64,000 nt of DNA from Glycine soja (lineage: Eukaryota > Streptophyta > Magnoliopsida > Fabales > Fabaceae), in assembly GCF_004193775.1 (NCBI RefSeq), contig NC_041016.1:42519522-42583521 (forward strand), in the 5' to 3' direction. Of this stretch, positions 58,766 through 64,000 are shown piece by piece (position 1 is the first letter of the stretch; the number at the start of each line of letters is the position of its first letter). Made by a program: the position numbers and the translations under genes. Under the pieces are notes generated by a model, which saw only the letters and a program-made list of their open reading frames with translations, was not told the origin of the DNA and did no database searches.

Positions 58766-60429
58766 TCTTTTTCTTTTTTATAACAATGATTAAGTTCCTT
58801 TTTTTTTCAAGGAAAGAATGCAATGAGCAATGCAACCAATGAACAACATGGATGTATGCGAATGATGCCTAGTTGAAGTATTGTGAATTTTTACGCAGGA
58901 TATGGGGTTGAATCAATTTAGATTTTCAACATGGTCCATGACATCTTCGTCAAGGTGAAACTGGAAGTAACAGGGACATCGACAGCCCTAAATGTGTTTG
59001 GCAGTAGACGAAACAGCGATGTCACACGATCCATCTTTTGCCCCAATTTTTTTTTTTAAGATGGTTACTTCCATACTTCAACTTGACTCGATGAACCTTT
59101 TCGTAAAAGCACGAGCTTAGTTCAACCCCATAACCCAGGGAATGGCAATTTTGATCGCCAATACTTCATCAACAATTCATAGGGATGAAAGACTCGGGAA
59201 TATGCATGCTATGCATGGAAAATGTAATTATGAGATTGAGATGCCCGAAGAAACATCCTTTCTTAGTTAACCATGCATTAGGTACCATGTTCAATCATTT
59301 TGTTTTTAAGTGAAATGGGTTTATGATCCCAATATGGTTTGGCTCATGGTACCGAATATATGCAACTAAGAATGCAGCGTGAATTTTTGCGCTTTCTTTT
59401 TTGTTTTTGTCTTGTAGGGGAAAACACAAGGGTCATGCATGAGCAAACATGAAAACAATTAGTATGCAATTTGTAGATCAAAAAAAGTTTGTTGAACGCA
59501 TATGCATGATGATGCAATGACTCATGCAAAATGTGATGCTGGAATATGATAACGGACAAATGTAGGAACGATATGTTCGTTATGATGCCATGAAGAGATG
59601 CTTATGCGATGCATGATATGAATGCATTTACGGACACGAGAGTCCGGAAAATCATCTCTCCTTACTTGCGCATTCGGGGGTGCAGTGCCCCATGTGTGCA
59701 GTTAAGAAGACGATATGGATCTTCCGGCCTCCCATGACAAAAGACAAGACCCACATACAACGCATGTGTGACGGTATGATGCAGATGCGCATGCATGAAA
59801 CGGAAAGAAAACAACACAAAGGGGTAATTCACACATACGAGACTGCAGATATCCAAATTTAATGCTACGTTTTGGGCATGATGGCGCCTCAACGTAGTAT
59901 TAAAAAGGTTACGTATTACTCTAAAGAAACCAAACATCACTAGCAAAACTATAAACTAGTGCTATTTACCAAAAAATGCATGAGAACGAATGGCACGGAG
60001 CGTGTTTGCTCTTTGCCCCTATTTGGGAACCTACGGGACAATATCTAGGGGTCTCTAATAACTACTCCCTAACAATTCATAACTCACACGACTGTTTTCT
60101 AGAGGTATCATCACTCAAGATAATAATATTGTGGCGGTATGGAATACCAGCGACAACACATTATAAAGAGAGAAAGCTCTAGACGAGGTTTCACTATTAT
60201 CAAGCAAGTCGGAGACCTAGCATGATGATAGATTCACCTCCACTCCTTAAATTCCCATGAACCCGGGTATAGGGCCCCTTTTTTACTCAAACCCGTGGGT
60301 GCTTAGAATGCAGTGTAAAGAATGCGAAATAGACAACAGTTATTTACATTTTACACAGTTCAACAAATGCACACACGAAGTTTCACAAATCCACAATTCC
60401 TTAAAATAGGCCTAACTCACAAAAATAGT
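58766..60429 (-). other. Leader region of element 2
   Basis: Counterpart of 7084-8703, closely similar but with indels: about 100 bp differ near 59800-59990. No protein domain recognised. Confidence 0.6.
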
Positions 60430-60446
60430 CCCCAGTGGAGTCGCCA
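60430..60446 (-). promoter_or_regulatory. Primer-binding site, element 2
   Basis: Minus strand TGGCGACTCCACTGGGG, the same site as in element 1, two bases inside the LTR. Confidence 0.8.
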
Positions 60447-60448
60447 AC

Positions 60449-62310
60449 TAGCGCAACGTGCCCTTTTACAGGCGAGCGAAGGCGAGGCTCACGGGTGCGC
60501 TTTCCAAAGGAGGAAAGATGCGCGGAGTCGCCACCAACGTTTATTTGTGGAAAACGTCGGAAAAACCGAAGGAAACCGGTCAAAATGAAAATTCTAAGTT
60601 CGGGAGTTGTATTTACGTTTGAGGAAGGTATTAGCACCTCTCACGTTTGTCTCAAAGGACAACAACCTATTTTTTAGAATTGTGGAATTGTGTTATCTTA
60701 ACTTTTATTTCTTTTTATTTTTTTGAGGTCGACAAAAGCGGGGCTCTTGCTCCTACGTACTCTCCATCAAAGAGGAAATCAGACCTACGTAGTTCTTCTT
60801 AAGCGTGAATCAAGCGATTCTTTTTACTTGAAAGGTGATCATTTTAAGGCGTTGGACCTTAAAAATGATCCATTTTACTTGGTATGAAACTGAAATGATA
60901 AACTTTCAAAACCCTATTTTTTGTGGACGAGCTTGACTAGGCGAGTTGATTTTAGCCTTAGTTTCGCTTTAGTTATTAGTCAATTCAATTAAGAATGAGA
61001 AATCTCAAAGAGAAAACATCCAATTGATTTTTGTGCTTCATTTTACTAAAAGATATTTTTTGATTATTATATCATTATTTTACCTCTTTTTTTATTTCCA
61101 ACGTGGTTACGGCACGACCGAACGGTCAGAATTCATTTTAACCGAAATTAACGGATGATACAATTCAAATGATCGGTGGAAATTTATTTTATTTTTAGAT
61201 TAGGCGAGAAATGACTCAAATAAATGACTGAAGCACGTCAAAAGGGGGTATAGAAAGCGAATGAAAACGAGAATAAAAATACATGAAACAAAATGTGGAC
61301 CACCACGGGTACATAGAATGAATTGAAAAGCTCGGTTTGAGGTACTTACCCGTTGAAGACTGAAGAAAACGAAGAATGATGAATAACGGAGGAAAACCTT
61401 CACGGATTTGCTTACGGAAACCTCTCAGAAGCGTTACGGAAGCACCTCGGCTTGGATTTTCTTCACGGAAACAATTTTTTTAACCCAAAACAGCTGAAAT
61501 ACCTCACCAGGGGCCTTCGAGCTCCTTAGAACAACCCCCATCAGCCTATTTATAGGAAAAAGGGGGAGGAGGTTGCCGCCCAGCTCGCCCAGGCGCGGAA
61601 GCAACCCAGCTCCAAACAACATTCTAGAAGGCCCAACTCAAAATTTCAAAATTGCTATTTGCACCCCCACCAATTTTGATAAGTTCACCCCCCTTCTTTC
61701 GTAATTTACGGAAAAGTTACGGAAGCATATAGGACTTAATTTTCTTCTTTTTTTCTCTTCCCTCTCACCCGTATTAGGTTAAATATTCTTATTTAGGGTT
61801 ATGAGAATTTTACGGAAGCATTACGGGTGTCCCGGAAGCCCCGGAATCCCATTTTTCAACAAAATGGGGGGCAACCTTAAGCAAGAAATTGCCCAGAAAC
61901 TCTAGAAGGGGCCAGATTCGAAAATTACTATTTGCACCCCCCATTTTACTAAATACATCCCTTTACCTTTTTTTGGTAATTCTTTTTCCGTAACGTTACG
62001 AAACTTTACGAATTTCGTAACGATACTTATTTTCCTTCTGCAAGGTTATGAATCTTCACGGATTATGTATTTACTCTTTTTTAGCTTTCGAAGAAGTTAC
62101 GAAAATTCACGGATTGCGAAAAACACCTCCTTTCGATTTTCGTCACATTACGGAATTTTCACGGATCGCGTAAGCCTGCTTCCTTTTGATTTTCGGCACG
62201 TCTCGGGACTTCACTTATTGTGCAACAAAGGGTGCCAAGTATCTCAAAGCGGCCAATCAAAGGTTCTATATCATCAAATAATAATCCCCGGACGAAATTA
62301 GGGTATGACA
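60449..62310 (-). mobile_element. 5' LTR of Ogre-family element 2
   Basis: 1,862 bp, about 250 bp longer than in element 1. The extra length lies around 61480-61940, where a second block with a GCACCCCC...TTTACTAAATACA signature repeats the neighbouring U3-side sequence. The minus-strand start is TGTCATACCC at 62310. The inner end is TAGCGC on the plus strand, where element 1 keeps TGTCGC. Confidence 0.85.
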
Positions 62311-62720
62311 AAAACTAATAACTTAAAATACCTAAAACTAAAACTAACATAGCATACAAAACTAAAACTAACATATAAAACTAATAACTTACAATAACTA
62401 AAACTAAAATTAAAACTAACGTACCATATAAAACTAAAACTATTACTAATGTACCATATAAAACTAACAACTAAAACTAACTAAGATAACTAAGAACTAA
62501 AACTAATTAACATAACATATCAAACTTACAATAACTAAAACTAACCGTAATATATAAAACTAAAACTAATCTACCATATAAAACTAAGAACAAAAAATAA
62601 GTTATACAAAACTAATAACTTACAATACCTAAAACTATTCTATTACATAAAAACTTTATAATATCTAAAACAACTAATTTAATTATTAGAACACAAACAA
62701 CTAAATAAATAAAATACAAA
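62311..62720. repeat. AAAACTAA-rich low-complexity DNA
   Basis: About 400 bp built from irregular repeats of AAAACTAA, ACCATATAAAACTAA and ATAACTTACAATA. It is very poor in G on the plus strand. It is not the plant telomere repeat. No gene. Confidence 0.85.
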
Positions 62721-62759
62721 AAATATTAAATAACATACCAACTTTTGACAAAACTGAAA

Positions 62760-63200
62760 ATGCACCAAAGGTTCTCGCCACTAGCACCACAAGCGTAAAG
62801 GAAATCCAAAGTTCTCGCCACCAGCATAAGTGTAAAGCGTAAAGGAAAAATGTGTGCTTGCTATCGTTTGAGAGGGGGGGGGGGGGTTATAATTCACGAA
62901 GCACAAATCGCCAGCACCAGTGGCGATACCCGAAGCACAAGTCGCTAGTCATAATGGCAATTCCCTCTGCAACTCTTGTGCCCTGCACCCCTGCGCCAGC
63001 CCCAACTAGCCTGTGCACCTACGTATACTGGACTCGCCAGTCAAACCAGCGAGTTTGGTCCATGCTAGACTCGCCAATGGAAGTGGCGATAACCACTGGC
63101 TTTGTTGCCAGTGGCAGTGGCGAGAAGCCACGTGCCCTTCCCTTGTGAAATCGCCAGCGTGCAGGACGATTTGGCTTGCATGCAGACGTAAAAAATAGTA
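62760..63200. repeat. Inverted-repeat patch with CGCCAG/TGGCGA motifs and a G13 run
   Basis: TCGCCAGCACCAGTGGCGA, CTCGCCAGTCAAACCAGCGAG and related short palindromes recur from 62906 to 63165. TTCTCGCCAC is repeated at 62776 and 62812. Thirteen consecutive G lie at 62874-62886. Function and family unknown; it interrupts the gypsy integrase at its right edge. Confidence 0.75.
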
Positions 63201-63221
63201 CCCCCTCGTAATATGTTTGAA

Positions 63222-63664
63222 AACAGTACCCTTCACCACTTCTTTGAAGAACAAATCTACCACATGATTAGCATCATCAAATTTCCTACAAGGAATAAAA
63301 TGAGCCATTTTAGAAAACCTATCAACAACAACAAATATGGAATCTTTACCATTACTTGTTCTAGGTAGCCCTAAAACAAAGTCCATTGATAAATCAATCC
63401 ATGGAGAATCCGGAATTGGTAAAGGGTATACAAACCATGAGGCATTACCTTTGACTTGGACTTTTTGCAAACAATACAACGCTCAAAAAATTTCTGCACA
63501 TCTTTCTTCATGTTAGGCAAATAAAAATGTTCTTTCAATGTATCTAAGGTCTTTTGGACCCCAAAATGCCCCATCAACCCACCTTCATGGGCTTCACACA
63601 AGCAAGTTTCTAGTAGAACACTTGGGCACATATTCATTTTCCCATATGGTTCCTTTTTCTCCAA
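63222..63664 (-). pseudogene. Ty3/gypsy integrase fragment
   Basis: The minus-strand frame from 63664 carries [20 protein letters not shown] and [12 protein letters not shown] (zinc-binding HHCC region). After a frameshift near 63425 it continues as [39 protein letters not shown] and [11 protein letters not shown]. It is closely related to the integrase at 37590-37950 and so to the same clade. Similarity ends at about 63222, before the second catalytic aspartate. Confidence 0.88.
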
Positions 63665-64000
63665 TTTTCAACAAATATATTCAAGGGAAATGAAACACTG
63701 AAAAGCGCACCGGGTCGTCAAGTATTTAAAATTAAAATGGAGTGATCCGAGTATCGAACTCAAGGAACTTGCTTATTAGACAGAGTTTTATTCAGAAGTA
63801 AGGCTTTGTTGGAACAACATTGATAAACGATGGTTAAAAATAGAAATAAACTACTTCTATGGTAAAAACAGTAAATGCAAGTAAGTAAAAGTTGACAGCA
63901 ATAGGTAAAAAGCGTTGGGTCTTTCTAACAAACAAGCTTATGCATATGAAGATATTTCTCTAATCAATCATGCTTTTGTGTTCTATGTTGTAGCCTAAAA
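63665..64000. other. Unassigned sequence at the right edge
   Basis: It may continue the retroelement upstream of the integrase fragment, but reverse transcriptase and RNase H are not seen. It holds CCGGGTCGTCAAGTA and GTGATCCGAGTATCGAACTC, motifs that I associate with legume repeats but cannot name. Confidence 0.4.

Larger units (their letters stand above)
52641..62310 (-). mobile_element. Pol-less Ogre-family LTR retrotransposon (element 2)
   Basis: Same architecture as 1212-10329 and same orientation: 5' LTR 60449-62310, PBS at 60430-60446, leader, broken gag (about 58765-57010) and repeat-rich 3' region. Again no pol. The sequence continues left of 52641 without an LTR, which shows that position 1212 in element 1 is not a natural internal end. 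No target duplication could be established because the 3' LTR is absent. Confidence 0.8.

Noticed and set aside
62311..62720. Interstitial telomere repeat
   Set aside because: The unit is AAAACTAA-like, without the TTTAGGG/CCCTAAA pattern.

Overview
The window is plant nuclear DNA, most likely from a legume and probably soybean (Glycine). The evidence is very AT-rich intergenic DNA, Ogre/Tat-type LTRs beginning TGTCATACCC, the palindrome CTGGTAATCGATTACCAG that I associate with soybean repeats, and CACTA, copia and CRM-like gypsy elements nested in one another. It is a transposon-dominated intergenic region. The only plausible intact host gene I can support is one small secreted-peptide gene at 31141-31431 (+).

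Layout, left to right. 1-1211 is part of an Ogre-like LTR that does not look like the partner of the next LTR. 1212-10329 is a pol-less Ogre-family element on the minus strand: 3' tandem-repeat region, broken gag, tRNA-primed PBS and 5' LTR. It sits inside a CACTA transposase (TNP2-like) pseudogene at 10330-11163. CACTA terminal and subterminal repeats occur at 14842-15140 and again near 27224-27461. Between them lie decayed fragments of three unrelated host genes, all on the plus strand with introns retained: a CEQORH-type quinone oxidoreductase, an AMP1/glutamate carboxypeptidase II-type peptidase, and an RCC1-repeat protein. A copia element (17356-22263, target duplication TAACT) interrupts one peptidase exon. 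A solo LTR (25124-27119, target duplication TCCTG) lies further right.

27462-32583 is low-copy AT-rich DNA holding one copy of a local duplication (27598-28804), palindromic MITE-like repeats and the peptide gene. 32584-39798 is a complete but inactivated Ty3/gypsy element, probably CRM-like, with target duplication TTCTT; its pol frame runs through the PPT into the 3' LTR. 39804-43150 is non-coding with a TRIM-like remnant and an (AT)n tract. 43152-47880 is a second, heavily decayed copia element. The second copy of the local duplication (49282-50165) is cut off by a second member of the Ogre-like family (50166-62310, minus). The right edge has AAAACTAA-type low-complexity DNA, an inverted-repeat patch with a 13-G run, and a gypsy integrase fragment.

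No genes here form a pathway. The interest lies in transposon biology: a multi-gene capture with a near-seamless junction between two captured genes, pol-less Ogre-family elements with changing tandem repeats, coding sequence inside an LTR, and an unassigned secreted peptide. No bacterial-type system, CRISPR array, rRNA or tRNA gene was recognised. All family names come from reading translations and motifs by eye, without database searches.
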